64,000 nt of DNA from NCBI RefSeq assembly GCF_005871205.1, contig NZ_SWKM01000013.1:372001-436000 (forward strand), given 5' to 3'. The notes below the pieces were generated by a model. That model was given only the letters and a program-made list of their open reading frames with translations, searched no databases and was not told where the DNA came from. The stretch is from Marinobacter alexandrii. GTDB lineage: Bacteria > Pseudomonadota > Gammaproteobacteria > Pseudomonadales > Oleiphilaceae. Below are positions 37,679 through 49,080 of this stretch, piece after piece. Made by a program: the position numbers and the translations under genes. Numbering within the stretch: position 1 is the stretch's first letter; every line of letters starts with the position of its first letter.

Positions 37679-38023
37679 TTAGGCGACCGATTCCAACTGA
37701 CGGGCCTTGAGGCGCTGAATGTGCTTCTGGCTCAGACTCACAAACTTCGGGGTTAGCCCCTGATCCTCATAGATCTCAAAACCGTCCTCGTCATAGGCCA
37801 CCACCTTGGTGCCCTCAACGTACGGGAAGCTGGTTTCCATCTCATCGAGCGCGGCCGAAATCAGATCTCGCATCAGATCCTGCGGCGACTTCATGGGATA
37901 GAGCGCGGACAGTTTCTCCAGACGCTTATGATGCTGGTCAGACAACGCCATAAAGTAGGCATCGCGAGTCAGACGACCGCGAGCATGCTTGTCCCAGTAG
38001 TTGACCAGATCCTTAATTTTCAT
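37679..38023 (-). CDS. Helical protein with extra C-terminal segment, paralogue of the 37363 gene
   Basis: 114 residues. The first 75 match the small protein across the terminator (shared M-K-x-x-D-L, W, L-x-x-L-Y-P, D-L-[IM]-x-x-A-L-D patterns). The rest (about 76-114) is specific to it: K-V-V-A-Y-D-E-D-G-F-E-I-Y-E-D-Q-G and a helix with K-H-I-Q-R-L-K-A-R. No catalytic residues stand out. The ATG at 38023 follows a good GGAGTGAAGG leader. It is a family of unknown function; the pair is arranged tail to tail. Confidence 0.75.
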   Translation of the reverse strand: MKIKDLVNYWDKHARGRLTRDAYFMALSDQHHKRLEKLSALYPMKSPQDLMRDLISAALDEMETSFPYVEGTKVVAYDEDGFEIYEDQGLTPKFVSLSQKHIQRLKARQLESVA

Positions 38024-38155
38024 GGTGCCTTCACTCCTGCATCTTATTGATGGCGCACGGCGCACAACATCAGTGCAACCACACCTCGAAGTGTAGACGA
38101 AGCCAGCGCCCCGGGAACCTGCTAATTGGTAACGGATTGTACTTACCGAAGCCCA

Positions 38156-39010
38156 TCAACAGTGCCCGGAACCGCCCTTCTCTACCCCCTTCACCGTCTG
38201 GTAGACGGCTTCCAGCGCATCCAGGCTTTCCTCGTCCATATCACGACCCTCGCGGGTGAGAACCTGTTCAATGGCCCGGAACCGGCTATCGAACTTATGG
38301 TTGGTACGTTTCAGCGCCTGCTCAGGATTCACTTTCATGAAGCGTGCCAGATTGACACAGACAAACAGCAGATCGCCCAGCTCGTCTTCCACCGCATCGT
38401 GGTCACCGACCCCGGTCTGGGCGGCATGCCAGGCTTCTTTCAGCTCGTCGAGCTCCTCGTGCAGTTTATCGAACACCGGTTCAATCTCTGGCCAGTCAAA
38501 GCCGTGCCTGGAGGCACGCTTCTGCAGTTTTTCCGCCCGGGCCATGGCCGGCAGGGTGCGGGCGATGCCATCGAGGCGACTCACCGGCTCATCGGAAGGC
38601 GGCACCATCGCCCGCTCCTCGGCCTTGATCCGCTCCCAGCTCTCCTTGATCCAGGCTTCGTCGGGCCGGTTATCCGGATCGATTTTGCTGTCCAGGGTGC
38701 CCGCAGGAAAGACATGGGGATGGCGACGAACCAGTTTACGCACCAGATTGTCAACGATGGTGTCGAAGTCAAAATGGCCATCTTCCTTGCCCATCTGGGC
38801 ATAGAAGATCACCTGAAACAGCAGATCGCCCAGTTCGTCCTTGAGATGGGGATAGTCCTCCCGCTCAATGGCATCGGCCACTTCGTAGGCCTCCTCAAGG
38901 GTGTGCGGCACGATGGTCTTATAGCTCTGCCGGGTATCCCACGGGCAGCCGATCTCCGGGTCCCGCAGCCGCGCCATCAGGGTTTTCAGGTCGTCTATGG
39001 TGTAACTCAT
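38156..39010 (-). CDS. mazG: Nucleoside triphosphate pyrophosphohydrolase
   Basis: A 284-residue all-alpha NTP pyrophosphohydrolase with two MazG repeats. The first has C-P-W-D and L-E-E-A-Y-E-V-A-D-A-I-E (about 33-44) with E-x-x-D metal ligands and E-L-G-D-L-L-F-Q-V (about 59-67); the second has E-L-D-E-L-K-E-A (about 180) and E-L-G-D-L-L-F-V-C-V (about 205-214). It degrades aberrant NTPs and in E. coli lowers ppGpp during starvation. It overlaps the relA stop by 4 bases, so relA-mazG is one operon with rlmD and cysM upstream. Confidence 0.95.
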   Translation of the reverse strand: MSYTIDDLKTLMARLRDPEIGCPWDTRQSYKTIVPHTLEEAYEVADAIEREDYPHLKDELGDLLFQVIFYAQMGKEDGHFDFDTIVDNLVRKLVRRHPHVFPAGTLDSKIDPDNRPDEAWIKESWERIKAEERAMVPPSDEPVSRLDGIARTLPAMARAEKLQKRASRHGFDWPEIEPVFDKLHEELDELKEAWHAAQTGVGDHDAVEDELGDLLFVCVNLARFMKVNPEQALKRTNHKFDSRFRAIEQVLTREGRDMDEESLDALEAVYQTVKGVEKGGSGHC

Positions 39011-41244
39011 CCGCGCTTGCGCCTTACGTCAATGATGTTGGGCAGATTACGAATCTGCGCCAGCAACCGAGCCAACTGCTCAAGACTGGATATCTCCAGC
39101 GTCACCGTCATGGTGGCGGTGTTCTCATCTTTGTTGGTCAGGGTGTTCAGTGCCAGCACATCGCTCTTGGAGGTAGACAGCACCTGGGTGATGTCCCGCA
39201 GCAGGCCGGAGCGATCGTAAGCCTGGATTTCCACATCCACCGGGTAGACGGCTGCAGGTTGGCCACCCCAATTCACTTCAATGATCCGGTTGGGCTCAAA
39301 CTCGCGCAGGTTCAGGAACGTCAGGCAATCCTGCCGGTGCACGGTGACCCCACGCCCCACCGTGATATAGCCGCCGATAGGATCACCGGGCAGCGGTTTG
39401 CAGCACTTGGCAACCTGGGTCTTGAGCTTGCCAACACCCTGGATCTGGATATCCGAGGCAGTATCGTACGGGGCCTGACGCTGGCTGCTGAGTTTCAGAT
39501 GCAGCTGCTCGGATTTTGGCTCAAGCATTTGCTGCGCCACATTGGCCACGTGGGTGGGCCGCAGATCGCCGGCACCGATGGCGGCAAACATGTCCTCTGA
39601 GCCGTGATAGTTCACTTTTTCAGCGAGTTCGTTCAGGTTCACGTCATAGAGCGACAGCCGCTTGAACTCATCTTCCAGGATGGCACGGCCATCGACGATG
39701 TTGCGGCCACGATCCTGCTCCTTGAACCAGTGCGTCACCTTGGCCCGGGCGCGGGAGGTCTGCACATAGCCCAGGCTCGGGTTCAGCCAGTCTCGGCTCG
39801 GGGCCGCGTTGTTCGAGGTCAGGATGAAAATCTGGTCGCCGGTTTTCAACGGATAGGTCAGCGGCACGATTCGGTTGTTAACCCGGGCGCCGCGACACGC
39901 GTGGCCGATTTCCGTGTGCACGCGGTAGGCAAAGTCTACCGGTGTTGCGCCCTGAGGTAGATCAACCACATGACCTTCCGGGGTAAAGACATAGACCCGG
40001 TCCGAGGCCACGTCGGACTTCAGGTGGTCGGCCAGCCCGGACAGATCGCCCAGATCCTCCTGCCATTCCAGCACCTGCCGGAGCCAGTTGATCTTGGCGT
40101 CGTAACCGGTCGATTTATTACTTTTGTCCGTGCCTTTGTACAGCCAGTGGGCACAGACACCCAGCTCCGCCTCCTCGTGCATCTTGTGAGTACGGATCTG
40201 TACTTCCATCACCTTGCCTTCCGGCCCGATCACGGCGGTATGCAGTGACTGGTAGCCATTTTCCTTGGGGTTGGCGATGTAGTCGTCGAATTCGTTCGGA
40301 ATGTGCCGCCAGATACCGTGCACAATGCCTAGGGCACCGTAGCAATCCCGGACTTCCGGTACCAGGATGCGAACCGCACGGACGTCGTAGACCTGAGAGA
40401 AGTCGATGCCCTTGCGCCGCATCTTCCGCCAGATACTGTAGATGTGCTTGGCGCGACCGGACAGGTCGGCCTTGATACCCGAAGCTTCCAGTTCCGCTTG
40501 CAGGGTTTTGATAACACGCTTGATGTAGCCGTCCCGGTCGAGGCGCTTTTCGTCTAACAGCTTGGCGATCTTCTTGTAGGCCGTCTCGTGCAGGTAGCGA
40601 AACGACAGGTCTTCCAGCTCCCACTTGATGTGACCGATGCCGAGTCGGTGGGCCAGCGGGGCGTAGATATCAAACACCTCACGCGCGACCCGCATGCGCT
40701 TTTCTTCCGAGACGTTCTTGACCGCCCGGATGGCACAGGTCCGCTCCGCCAGTTTAATCAGCGCAACCCGGACATCGTCAATCATGGTGACCAACATTTT
40801 CCGGACGTTGTCCAGCTGCCCCTCACTTTGGCCCAGAACATTACCCTTGAGCGGATGATGGATCGAGGAGATCGCCGCCATCTGCTGAACGCCGTTGATC
40901 AGACCGGCAATCTCGTCGCCGAATTCCTTGCGGATGTCTTCCAGGGCTACCCGTTCCTCCCGAACGGCCCGATACAGTACTGCCGCCACCAGGCTGGCCT
41001 GATCCAGGTGCAGCTCCGCCAGCACCTGGGCCATTTCGATACCAATACGAAAGCTGCTGGAGCCCGGCGCCCAGAGGCGGTCCTCCCGGAACGCCTCCAG
41101 ATCGATTTCCGCAGCTTTCTCGCAGGCACGGCGAAACTGGTCGACATCATCCAATTGGGTCTGGGCAGCGATGTGCTGGACACAACGCTCAATGTCCACC
41201 TCACCATCGCCAGTAACGGCATAATCTTCGCGAACTTTTACCAT
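39007..41244 (-). CDS. relA: GTP pyrophosphokinase RelA, (p)ppGpp synthetase I
   Basis: 745 residues. The N-terminal hydrolase-like domain lacks the H-D motif, the synthetase domain has D-V-R-A-V-R, the E-F-D-D-Y that marks synthetase-only RelA, and N-G-Y-Q-S-L-H-T. TGS (about 405-465) and ACT (about 668-740) domains follow, with a zinc-finger/helical region between. It makes ppGpp on ribosomes starved of amino acids. The ATG at 41244 aligns with E. coli RelA (M-V-x-V-R); a longer start at 41280 has no support. It lies 57 bases downstream of rlmD on the same strand. Confidence 0.96.
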   Translation of the reverse strand: MVKVREDYAVTGDGEVDIERCVQHIAAQTQLDDVDQFRRACEKAAEIDLEAFREDRLWAPGSSSFRIGIEMAQVLAELHLDQASLVAAVLYRAVREERVALEDIRKEFGDEIAGLINGVQQMAAISSIHHPLKGNVLGQSEGQLDNVRKMLVTMIDDVRVALIKLAERTCAIRAVKNVSEEKRMRVAREVFDIYAPLAHRLGIGHIKWELEDLSFRYLHETAYKKIAKLLDEKRLDRDGYIKRVIKTLQAELEASGIKADLSGRAKHIYSIWRKMRRKGIDFSQVYDVRAVRILVPEVRDCYGALGIVHGIWRHIPNEFDDYIANPKENGYQSLHTAVIGPEGKVMEVQIRTHKMHEEAELGVCAHWLYKGTDKSNKSTGYDAKINWLRQVLEWQEDLGDLSGLADHLKSDVASDRVYVFTPEGHVVDLPQGATPVDFAYRVHTEIGHACRGARVNNRIVPLTYPLKTGDQIFILTSNNAAPSRDWLNPSLGYVQTSRARAKVTHWFKEQDRGRNIVDGRAILEDEFKRLSLYDVNLNELAEKVNYHGSEDMFAAIGAGDLRPTHVANVAQQMLEPKSEQLHLKLSSQRQAPYDTASDIQIQGVGKLKTQVAKCCKPLPGDPIGGYITVGRGVTVHRQDCLTFLNLREFEPNRIIEVNWGGQPAAVYPVDVEIQAYDRSGLLRDITQVLSTSKSDVLALNTLTNKDENTATMTVTLEISSLEQLARLLAQIRNLPNIIDVRRKRG

Positions 41245-41301
41245 ATCGGTCTTACTATTCCCGGTCGTTCCTGCCGCCACCCGGGTGGCGACGCCAATCC
41301 T

Positions 41302-42651
41302 TTAGCCGGAATCCCGCTCAAACAGGGCGATGGATTCGACATGAGTGGTATGAGGAAACATGTCCATCACGCCAGCACGCACCAGCCGATAACCATTGCG
41401 CACCATGACACCCGCATCCCGTGCCAGTGTCGCAGGGTTACAAGAAACATAGACGATTTTATTGGCCCCGAACGCGGTCAGGTACTTGCAGATTTCCTCC
41501 GCGCCCGAGCGTGGCGGGTCAATCAGGATCTTGTCAAAGCCCTCTTTGGCCCAGCTCTGGCCGGTAAAATCACCGTGCAGATCGGCACCGTGGAAGGTCA
41601 CATTGTCGAGCCCGTTCAGTTCCGCGTTTTCGCGGCCACGGACCACCATGGCATCGTCACCTTCCACGCCGACCACCTGGCCACCCTTGCTCGCCAGCGG
41701 CAGAGTGAAGTTGCCCAGGCCACAGAACAGGTCGAGTACCCGCTCGCTCGGCTGTACGTCGAGCCAGTCAACGGCCCGGTGCACCATGGTACGGTTGATG
41801 CCCGCATTGACCTGGGTGAAATCCATCGGGTGGAACTTCATGGTCAGCTCGAACTCATCCAGACGGTAGCTAAGTCGTTCATCATTGCGCCCGGCCGACT
41901 CCGGCCAGATCCGGTGGACCGTGTCCGGCCCCTTGGGCTGCAGATAAATATGCAAATCATGGGCCTGACCGAACCCGATCAGGCTAGCCCGATCACCGTC
42001 GCTCAGATCATCCATGTTGCGGAACACCATCACGGCCTCGTCATCGCCGCAGGCCACCTCGACCTGGGGAATGCGATTGTAGGCATCGAGGCCGTGGAGC
42101 AGTTCGCGCAGGGGCAAAATGCGCTCACCGATGCGCGGATCCAGCACTGCACACCGGTCGATGTCGGTCAGGAAGCTGTTGCGTTTTTCGCGAAAGCCAA
42201 CCAGTACCGATTCCCGCGCCGGCACATAGCGCACGCCCAGGCGGGCCTTGCGGCGATAACCCAGGCTGCTTTCCGAACGCATCGGCGCCACCCACTCTTC
42301 CGGCTCAATGCCCCCAAAATGGGCGAAGTGTTCGCGCAGGGTATCTTCCTTGAACCGGATCTGGGCATCAGCGCTCATGTGCTGAAGGCTGCAGCCGCCG
42401 CACAGGTCGGCAAATTCGCACGGCGGTGTCTGGCGCTCCGGTACGCTTTCCAGCACCTCCAGGCTCCGCAGCTCGTCGAATTTGCTGCGGGTGCTGATCA
42501 TCTTCGCCATGACGGTTTCGCCCGGCAGGGCACCATCTACGAATTGGGTCTTGCCGTCCTGACGGGCAATGCCCCGGCCGTCATGACTCAGTTTTTCAAT
42601 GTCACAGCGCACCGGCTCTTTAGGTAGAGCCTTACGGCGTCGTCTACTCAT
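41302..42651 (-). CDS. rlmD: 23S rRNA (uracil1939-C5)-methyltransferase
   Basis: A 449-residue enzyme: TRAM domain (about 15-75), Fe-S cysteines in [10 protein letters not shown] (about 85-94) and a RumA methyltransferase domain with D-L-F-C-G-L-G-N-F (about 305-313), D-P-P-R-S-G (about 376-381) and the catalytic [10 protein letters not shown] (about 402-411). It methylates U1939 of 23S rRNA. The ATG at 42651 is taken as start because upstream codons would overlap cysM and lack homology. It sits between cysM and relA on the same transcript, as in Pseudomonas. Confidence 0.94.
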   Translation of the reverse strand: MSRRRRKALPKEPVRCDIEKLSHDGRGIARQDGKTQFVDGALPGETVMAKMISTRSKFDELRSLEVLESVPERQTPPCEFADLCGGCSLQHMSADAQIRFKEDTLREHFAHFGGIEPEEWVAPMRSESSLGYRRKARLGVRYVPARESVLVGFREKRNSFLTDIDRCAVLDPRIGERILPLRELLHGLDAYNRIPQVEVACGDDEAVMVFRNMDDLSDGDRASLIGFGQAHDLHIYLQPKGPDTVHRIWPESAGRNDERLSYRLDEFELTMKFHPMDFTQVNAGINRTMVHRAVDWLDVQPSERVLDLFCGLGNFTLPLASKGGQVVGVEGDDAMVVRGRENAELNGLDNVTFHGADLHGDFTGQSWAKEGFDKILIDPPRSGAEEICKYLTAFGANKIVYVSCNPATLARDAGVMVRNGYRLVRAGVMDMFPHTTHVESIALFERDSG

Positions 42652-42688
42652 ACTGACTACTCTTGATGATAGGTCCTTTTGGAACTGG

Positions 42689-43582
42689 TCAGGCGCCGGG
42701 AAAGACGCCGGTGGAGAGGTATCGGTCGCCACGGTCACAAATGATGGCCACGATGACGGCGTTTTCAACCTGCTCAGACAGTCTCAGGGCGGCTGCAATG
42801 GATCCGCCGGAGGATACGCCACAGAAGATACCTTCCTGCGATGCCAGGGCGCGCATGGTGTTTTCCGCCTCTTCCTGGCCGATATCGAGCACCTGGTCCA
42901 CCCGGGCGGCGTCATAGATCTTCGGCAGGTACGCCTCCGGCCAGCGCCGGATACCGGGGATGGAGGCCCCTTCCTTCGGCTGCAACCCGATAATCCGGAT
43001 GTCGGGATTACGCTCTTTCAGGTAACGGGAAACGCCCATGATGGTGCCCGTGGTCCCCATAGAGCTGACAAAGTGGGTAACCCGACCTTCGGTCTGCGCC
43101 CAGATTTCAGGCCCGGTGGTGCGATAGTGAGCCAGCGGGTTGTCCAGGTTGCTGAACTGATCCAGCACCTTACCCTTGCCCTCGGATTCCATTTGCAACG
43201 CAAGGTCGCGGGCCGTTTCCATGCCTTCTTCCCGGCTAACGGTAACGATCTCGGCGCCATAGGCCCGCATCGATGCCCGCCGCTCTTCGCTCATGTTGGC
43301 GGGCATGATCAGCACCATGCGATACCCCTTGATCGCCGCCGCCATGGCCAGGGCAATGCCGGTATTTCCGCTGGTGGCCTCGATCAACGTGTCCCCGGGT
43401 CGGATCTCGCCGCGCCGCTCGGCCTCCTGGATCATGCTGATGGCCGGACGGTCCTTGACCGAACCTGCAGGGTTGTTACCTTCGAGTTTTGCCAGGATGA
43501 CGTTGGAGGTCTCGCCCGGAAGTCGCTGCAGGCGAACCAATGGGGTGTGCCCGACATAATCTTCAATTGTGGGGAAATTCAT
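42689..43582 (-). CDS. cysM: Cysteine synthase B (O-acetylserine sulfhydrylase)
   Basis: A 297-residue fold type II PLP enzyme forming cysteine from O-acetylserine and sulfide or thiosulfate. [12 protein letters not shown] (about 34-45) includes the PLP lysine, T-S-G-N-T-G (about 68-73) binds substrate, and [13 protein letters not shown] (about 174-186) binds the phosphate; the S-V-K-D-R-P context is typical of CysM. First gene of cysM-rlmD-relA-mazG; divergent from the BarA/GacS kinase across 225 bases. Confidence 0.96.
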   Translation of the reverse strand: MNFPTIEDYVGHTPLVRLQRLPGETSNVILAKLEGNNPAGSVKDRPAISMIQEAERRGEIRPGDTLIEATSGNTGIALAMAAAIKGYRMVLIMPANMSEERRASMRAYGAEIVTVSREEGMETARDLALQMESEGKGKVLDQFSNLDNPLAHYRTTGPEIWAQTEGRVTHFVSSMGTTGTIMGVSRYLKERNPDIRIIGLQPKEGASIPGIRRWPEAYLPKIYDAARVDQVLDIGQEEAENTMRALASQEGIFCGVSSGGSIAAALRLSEQVENAVIVAIICDRGDRYLSTGVFPGA

Positions 43583-43807
43583 ATCATTACCCTGTGGTAC
43601 ACTTTTGCGATCGCATGATACGCGTTATGGCCCCTGTCTCCCAATACAGCTTCTCGCTATATCCATGACCGGTAGCTATAACCGAATCGACTTTACTGGG
43701 GCGCTGGGACTGATACCTCAGTCATTCGCCTACGGATCATCTATTCTGACAAGGACGTGACCCCGGAATTACACGTCGGGGCCCAGGCAATAAATCAGGA
43801 ACCGGGT

Positions 43808-46684
43808 ATGCGGCGCTGGGGCATTCGCAAAAAAGTATTGGTGGTGACTCTCATCCCCACCCTGCTCACCACATTCATGCTGGGCATGTTCTTCACCTAT
43901 AGCTGGGTGAACAACATTGAAAGTCTGCTGCGTGATCGGGGCGAATCCCTGTCCCGGCAATTGGCGGCAGCCTCCGAATACGGACTGTTTACCGCTAATC
44001 GCAGCCTGCTCAGCAACCTTTCTAATGCTCTGCTGGAAGAGCAGGACGTCCGCTCCATTACCTTCTTCGACAGCGACGGCGCCCGACTGTTGCACACCGG
44101 GCCCGGCCGCTCCGAAGCCTTCACCAGCGAAAACCTGGTGCCCAACAGCGCGACCCGGATTCTCCGGGAAAACAGCACCCGTTTTGTGACCCCCGTGTCG
44201 CTACAGGAGCTGATGATCGGGACCACGCTCGACCCGGACGCACGGAATCCGAGGGCGCAACCACGTCCGGCACTAGGCTGGGTTGCGGTTGAAATGTCCC
44301 ACGTTCGCACCGAGAAGGAAACCTACAAGGCACTGCTGATCTCGCTGTTGCTGGTCCTCGCCGGCGTGGTACTCAGCCTGGCCATTGCCTTGCGGCTAAG
44401 CCGTGCCTTCACCGATCCGGTGTTTGAACTAAACGAGGCAGTCGCCAAACTCAAGGAAGGCAAACTCGACACCCGGGTGTTCACCCAGGCTGGCCCGGAA
44501 TTCGAACAGCTTGAATCGGGCCTCAATGCCATGGCCGAAGAGCTGAGCAAGGCCCAGGCGGAAATGCAGCAGAACATCGACCAAGCCACCGAGGATCTCA
44601 GGGAAACTCTGGACACCATCGAGATCCAGAACATCGAACTGGATTTCGCCCGTAAGGAGGCACTGGAAGCCAGTCGCATCAAGTCGGAATTCCTGGCCAA
44701 CATGTCCCACGAAATCCGCACACCACTGAACGGCATCATCGGCTTCACCGAGCTGCTGTTGAAGAGCCCCCTGCCCCGTCAGCAAAGGGACCACCTCAGC
44801 ACCATCCGCAAATCCTCCGAAATCCTGCTCACCATCATCAACGACATCCTGGACTTTTCGAAGATCGAAGCCGGCAAGCTGATCCTGGACCGGGTCCCGT
44901 TCCAGCTGCGTGATATTGTCGAAGAGGTCATGGCGATGCTGGCACCGGCGGCGCACGCCAAGAATCTGGATCTGGTGCCGCTGGTTTACACGGACGTACC
45001 GGACAACATCTTGGGCGACCCTTTGCGGGTCAAACAGGTGATCACAAACCTGGTCAACAATGCCATCAAGTTCACCCAGACCGGCGAAGTGGTGCTGCGC
45101 GCCAGCCTTGAGGAAGACCCAGACGACAGCAATCGGGTGACCATACGCCTAAGCATTTCTGACTCCGGTGTCGGCCTGTCCCGGGCCCAGCAACAATCGC
45201 TATTCAATGCCTTCAGTCAAGCGGACGCATCCACTGCCCGCCAATACGGTGGCACTGGCCTGGGCCTGGCCATCTCCAAACGGCTGGTGGAGGAGATGGG
45301 AGGCAAGATTGGACTGAACAGTGAGCTCGGCAAAGGCTCCACATTCTGGTTCACGCTCACATCGGAACTGTCCACCAGTGCCGAATCCGTGACGCCCCGT
45401 GACGGTCTCCGGGGTGAGCGGGTCATCTACCTGGAGCAACAAACCACCACTGGACTGGCGGTGGATCACCTGCTGCGGGACTGGGGCATAACAGTCGACC
45501 GGGTCGCCTCACCTGGCGCACTGCAGGAAAAGATCGAGGAAGCCCAGAAAAACCAGGCCGGCTATGCCCTGGCAATTATCGGCATCACCCGGCACCTACT
45601 CAATTCCAGCCAGTACTGCGCTCTGCTCCGGACCCTGGAAATCGAACGGGATTGTCGCACCCTGCTGCTCACGCCTACCCTGGAAACTCACGACACACCC
45701 TTGTCCGGGCTAGCCAGCAGCCACTTGACCAAGCCGATTTGCCGGGGGACGTTCTATGACGAACTGCTGCTGCTGGTGCACGGAATCCGCTCCAGTGGCA
45801 GCCTGGCGTTGGATTACGATCAAAGTACTGCCGGCCTGGCCGCCACCAACATACCCCGGGTGCTGGCGGTGGATGACAACGACGCCAACCTGAAGCTGGT
45901 GATGACACTGCTGAAGGACTGCCATACCGACGCCGAAGGAGCCTCCAGCGGCTTTGAGGCGCTAAGTAAGGCGCGCAAAAAACCGTTCGACCTGGTGTTC
46001 ATGGATCTGCAAATGCCGGGCATGGACGGGGTGGAAACAACTGCGCGCCTGCGGGATCTGGACCAGGCCCCGCACCGCACGGCGATCATCGCGCTGACCG
46101 CTCACGCGCTCGCAGACGAACAGGACCGACTATTACAGCAGGGCTTTGACGGCTATATGCCCAAGCCCATCAGCAACAGCCAGCTCACCAGCATTATCCG
46201 TGAATACACCGGGTATGAGAGCGTCTCTGTTGGCGAAAGCGAACCGATCCGGATTCCGGAGGTACGGGACACCCGGCGAACTATGCGGCCGTCAACGCGC
46301 AAGATGGAGCAGGACTGCGTCAGTATCCGTGAGAGCATTCAGTTGGCCGCAGGCAAGACCGACCTGGCGGAAGAATTGTTCAGCATGCTGCTGGAGCAAG
46401 TGCGAAATGATCAGGACCAAGTGGTCGAGTTCTGGCACCAGGGCGATCTGGACGGGCTGCTGGAATGTGTTCACAAGCTGCACGGCGCCACTCGCTACTG
46501 TGGTGTGCCGGAACTTCGGGCTGCCGCGAACCGGCTAGAGACAGGGCTGAAATGCGCCGCTCCGGATATCGAACACCACAAGGAACAATTGGTGGCGGCA
46601 ATGGAGCGACTTCAGAACTGGAGCGAACAGACCGATTGGCAACGGCTGTTCCGGACCCAGCCTCAGCCGACCGAAACCAGCTGA
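43808..46684 (+). CDS. barA: GacS/BarA-type hybrid sensor histidine kinase
   Basis: A 958-residue tripartite kinase: TM helix (about 12-30), periplasmic sensor (31-175), TM (about 177-197), HAMP (about 198-250), HisKA with His301 in [12 protein letters not shown], HATPase with N-x-x-x-N-A-I-K-F and D-S-G-V-G-L, a degenerate receiver (about 545-660), a receiver with Asp733 in [11 protein letters not shown], and a C-terminal Hpt with His889 in H-K-L-H-G. This is the layout of GacS/BarA, which phosphorylates GacA/UvrY and through Rsm/Csr small RNAs controls secretion, motility and carbon storage. The ATG at 43808 has AGGA 7 bases ahead; a GTG at 43757 has none well spaced. No gacA in the window. 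Confidence 0.95.
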   Translation: MRRWGIRKKVLVVTLIPTLLTTFMLGMFFTYSWVNNIESLLRDRGESLSRQLAAASEYGLFTANRSLLSNLSNALLEEQDVRSITFFDSDGARLLHTGPGRSEAFTSENLVPNSATRILRENSTRFVTPVSLQELMIGTTLDPDARNPRAQPRPALGWVAVEMSHVRTEKETYKALLISLLLVLAGVVLSLAIALRLSRAFTDPVFELNEAVAKLKEGKLDTRVFTQAGPEFEQLESGLNAMAEELSKAQAEMQQNIDQATEDLRETLDTIEIQNIELDFARKEALEASRIKSEFLANMSHEIRTPLNGIIGFTELLLKSPLPRQQRDHLSTIRKSSEILLTIINDILDFSKIEAGKLILDRVPFQLRDIVEEVMAMLAPAAHAKNLDLVPLVYTDVPDNILGDPLRVKQVITNLVNNAIKFTQTGEVVLRASLEEDPDDSNRVTIRLSISDSGVGLSRAQQQSLFNAFSQADASTARQYGGTGLGLAISKRLVEEMGGKIGLNSELGKGSTFWFTLTSELSTSAESVTPRDGLRGERVIYLEQQTTTGLAVDHLLRDWGITVDRVASPGALQEKIEEAQKNQAGYALAIIGITRHLLNSSQYCALLRTLEIERDCRTLLLTPTLETHDTPLSGLASSHLTKPICRGTFYDELLLLVHGIRSSGSLALDYDQSTAGLAATNIPRVLAVDDNDANLKLVMTLLKDCHTDAEGASSGFEALSKARKKPFDLVFMDLQMPGMDGVETTARLRDLDQAPHRTAIIALTAHALADEQDRLLQQGFDGYMPKPISNSQLTSIIREYTGYESVSVGESEPIRIPEVRDTRRTMRPSTRKMEQDCVSIRESIQLAAGKTDLAEELFSMLLEQVRNDQDQVVEFWHQGDLDGLLECVHKLHGATRYCGVPELRAAANRLETGLKCAAPDIEHHKEQLVAAMERLQNWSEQTDWQRLFRTQPQPTETS

Positions 46685-46696
46685 GGTACTCAGGGC

Positions 46697-47437
46697 TTAG
46701 GCCCGGCCGCGGGCCTGATCAAGAATCGCTTTCATGTCCCGTACCGCATCCTTGAGCCCAGTGAACACGGCACGGGCAATGATCGCATGACCGATATTGA
46801 GCTCGTTAATACCGGGAATGGCAGCGACCCGCTCGGTATTATGGTAATGCAGGCCGTGACCCGCATTGACGACTAGGCCTTTCTTCCGGGCATAGGCCAC
46901 CGCGGAGGCGATGGTCTGGAACGCAGCCTCGGCCTCCTCGGGAGTCTTGGCCTCGGCGTATTCACCGGTGTGAAGCTCGATGACCGGTGCCCCACAGCGC
47001 ACTGCAGCGTCAATCTGGGCAGTCGCCGGATCGATAAACAGCGACACTTCCGAGCCCAACTGGGCCAGACGATCACAGGCCTTGGCAACTCTCGCCTCCT
47101 GACCCTCAACGTCCAGACCGCCTTCGGTGGTCAGCTCTTCGCGCTTCTCCGGCACCAGGCACACGCACTCCGGCCGGACCTGCTCGGCAAAAGCCAGCAT
47201 GGCGTCAGTCACGGCCATCTCAAGGTTCATCTTGGTCTGTAGCGTTTCCCGCAGCAGCAGGACATCTCGGTCCTGGATATGACGACGGTCCTCGCGTGGA
47301 TGAATGGTAATACCATCCGCCCCCGCCTCTTCCGCCATCAGGGCAGCCTGAACCGGATCCGGATAACGGGTCCCCCGGGCCTGGCGCAGGGTTGCAACGT
47401 GGTCAATATTAACGCCGAGTAACACTCTAGGATTCAT
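46697..47437 (-). CDS. pdxJ: Pyridoxine 5'-phosphate synthase
   Basis: A 246-residue TIM-barrel enzyme that joins 1-deoxy-xylulose-5-phosphate and 3-amino-2-oxopropyl phosphate. [12 protein letters not shown] (about 9-20), H-P-R-E-D-R-R-H-I (about 45-53), and [10 protein letters not shown] (about 190-199) are PdxJ signatures with the active-site histidines. It overlaps recO by 11 bases, the last gene of the lepA-lepB-rnc-era-recO-pdxJ run. Confidence 0.97.
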   Translation of the reverse strand: MNPRVLLGVNIDHVATLRQARGTRYPDPVQAALMAEEAGADGITIHPREDRRHIQDRDVLLLRETLQTKMNLEMAVTDAMLAFAEQVRPECVCLVPEKREELTTEGGLDVEGQEARVAKACDRLAQLGSEVSLFIDPATAQIDAAVRCGAPVIELHTGEYAEAKTPEEAEAAFQTIASAVAYARKKGLVVNAGHGLHYHNTERVAAIPGINELNIGHAIIARAVFTGLKDAVRDMKAILDQARGRA

Positions 47438-48155
47438 GCCGTTCTCTCCGAAGGTGACTGAATAAACTGCGACTGTGGAGCGGACGCCCCTGCAACAGGT
47501 AATCGGTTAAAGCTCGCATGACACGCTTGGCCACGCGCCGGCAGGGCTCGGCTTTCAAGTCGCCCATCGCGAGTGCCTGCAAGACCTCACCGGGAAGCTT
47601 CTGAACCCGGGTACCCGGGCCCGGCTGCGCCACAATTCCCTGCTCTGGATCATAACAATACTGCTGACCCGGCTCGACGGATTGCCCGGTATCGGTGGCC
47701 AAATCCCAGGAAAAATCAAAGCCGAGCTCCGCGGCAAAGGCGCGCTCAAAGCGCCGCAGCACCGGTTCGATATCGGTGGTGTCGGCCAGCTCGGCAATGG
47801 CATTGATGTAGGCCGCGAACAGGGTGGGATGCGGGTCGGCCGCCGGTAGGATGCGCTGCAGGAGTTCGTTCAGGTAGAGACCGCTGTACAACGACGCCGT
47901 ACGGTGCAGCGAGGGTCCGATGCGGGTATCGACATGGGTCAGGGTTTTCAGGTCGCCGCGCCCCGCCCAGTCCAGCATCAGAGGCTGGAAGGGCTGCAGT
48001 TGGGCCTTCAGCGGACTCTTGGCACTGTTGGCGCCCCGGGCAATGACGGTCAAGCGCCCGCGATTCAGGGTGAACACATCCACCATGAGACTGGTCTCCC
48101 GCCAGGGCCGGCGGTGAATCACGTAGGCGGGCTCTTGGTGCTCCGGCCCCGTCAT
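47427..48155 (-). CDS. recO: DNA repair protein RecO
   Basis: 242 residues: an N-terminal OB fold (about 10-80) starting [13 protein letters not shown] with [10 protein letters not shown], and a helical C-terminal domain lacking zinc cysteines as usual in proteobacteria. RecO loads RecA onto gaps with RecF and RecR. It starts 7 bases after era. Confidence 0.94.
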   Translation of the reverse strand: MTGPEHQEPAYVIHRRPWRETSLMVDVFTLNRGRLTVIARGANSAKSPLKAQLQPFQPLMLDWAGRGDLKTLTHVDTRIGPSLHRTASLYSGLYLNELLQRILPAADPHPTLFAAYINAIAELADTTDIEPVLRRFERAFAAELGFDFSWDLATDTGQSVEPGQQYCYDPEQGIVAQPGPGTRVQKLPGEVLQALAMGDLKAEPCRRVAKRVMRALTDYLLQGRPLHSRSLFSHLRRERHES

Positions 48156-48162
48156 AGGTGCC

Positions 48163-49080
48163 TCAGAGGTCGTTCATACCAAGGCTTTTCAGGGCCCGAT
48201 CACTGTCAGCCCAGCCTCGCTTCACCTTGACCCAGAGCCGTAGCATGATCTTGCTATCAAACAACCGCTCCATATCAGCCCGGGCTTCCTGACCAATTCG
48301 GCGCATGCGCTCACCCTTGTCGCCGATCATGATTTTCTTCTGCCCCTCACGCTCCACCAGAATCAGTGCGGAAATATGCAGGGTCTTGCCTTCGCGCTTG
48401 AATTCTTCAATCTCAACGGCCACGGAGTATGGCAGTTCGGCGCCCAATTGCCGGGTGATTTTCTCCCGAACGATCTCCGATGCCAGGAAGCGCTCACTGC
48501 GATCAGTAATCTGGTCATCCGGGTAAAAATGGATGCTTTCCGGCAGAAAACGGCCGACGGCCTCCTCCAGCGGTTCCAGGTTGTTTTCCTTGAGCGCAGA
48601 CAGAGGAATAATTTCGGCGAAGTCCCGTTTTTTCGATAGCATGTCCAGGTGCGGCAACAGGGTTTCCCGCTTCTCGATCTTGTCGACTTTGTTGACCGCC
48701 AGGATCACCGGACACTTGAGCTTGGCCAGTTTCTCCAGGACCAGCTCATCCGCGGTGGTCCAGGACAGCTGATCGACCACGAACACCACGACATCAACGT
48801 CGATCAGCGCCGAAGTGGCCGCCTTGTTCATGTACCGGTTCAGAGCCCGGGGCTCTTCCTCGTGCATGCCCGGGGTATCCACATAGATTGCCTGAACCGG
48901 CCCCATGGACTTGATACCCAGAACTTGGTGCCGCGTGGTTTGCGGCTTCCGGGAGGTGATGCTCAGTTTCTGGCCAAGGATATGGTTCAGCAACGTGGAT
49001 TTACCCACATTGGGACGACCAACAATGGCCACGAATCCGCAGCGACTGTCTGGATTTTCCGGCCGGGTAATATCATTCAT
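48163..49080 (-). CDS. era: GTPase Era, 16S rRNA-binding ribosome assembly factor
   Basis: A 305-residue GTPase with G1 G-R-P-N-V-G-K-S-T (21-29), G3 D-T-P-G-M (about 68-72), G4 N-K-V-D (about 130-133) and a C-terminal KH domain around 210-290 (K-I-M-I-G-D-K-G-E). It binds the 3' end of 16S rRNA and supports 30S maturation. Its start codon overlaps the rnc stop by one base (TAATG). Confidence 0.97.
   Translation of the reverse strand: MNDITRPENPDSRCGFVAIVGRPNVGKSTLLNHILGQKLSITSRKPQTTRHQVLGIKSMGPVQAIYVDTPGMHEEEPRALNRYMNKAATSALIDVDVVVFVVDQLSWTTADELVLEKLAKLKCPVILAVNKVDKIEKRETLLPHLDMLSKKRDFAEIIPLSALKENNLEPLEEAVGRFLPESIHFYPDDQITDRSERFLASEIVREKITRQLGAELPYSVAVEIEEFKREGKTLHISALILVEREGQKKIMIGDKGERMRRIGQEARADMERLFDSKIMLRLWVKVKRGWADSDRALKSLGMNDL

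Noticed and set aside
40588..42627. Plus-strand 679-residue frame
   Set aside because: Antisense to rlmD and relA, both well supported; no domain recognisable in the long frame.
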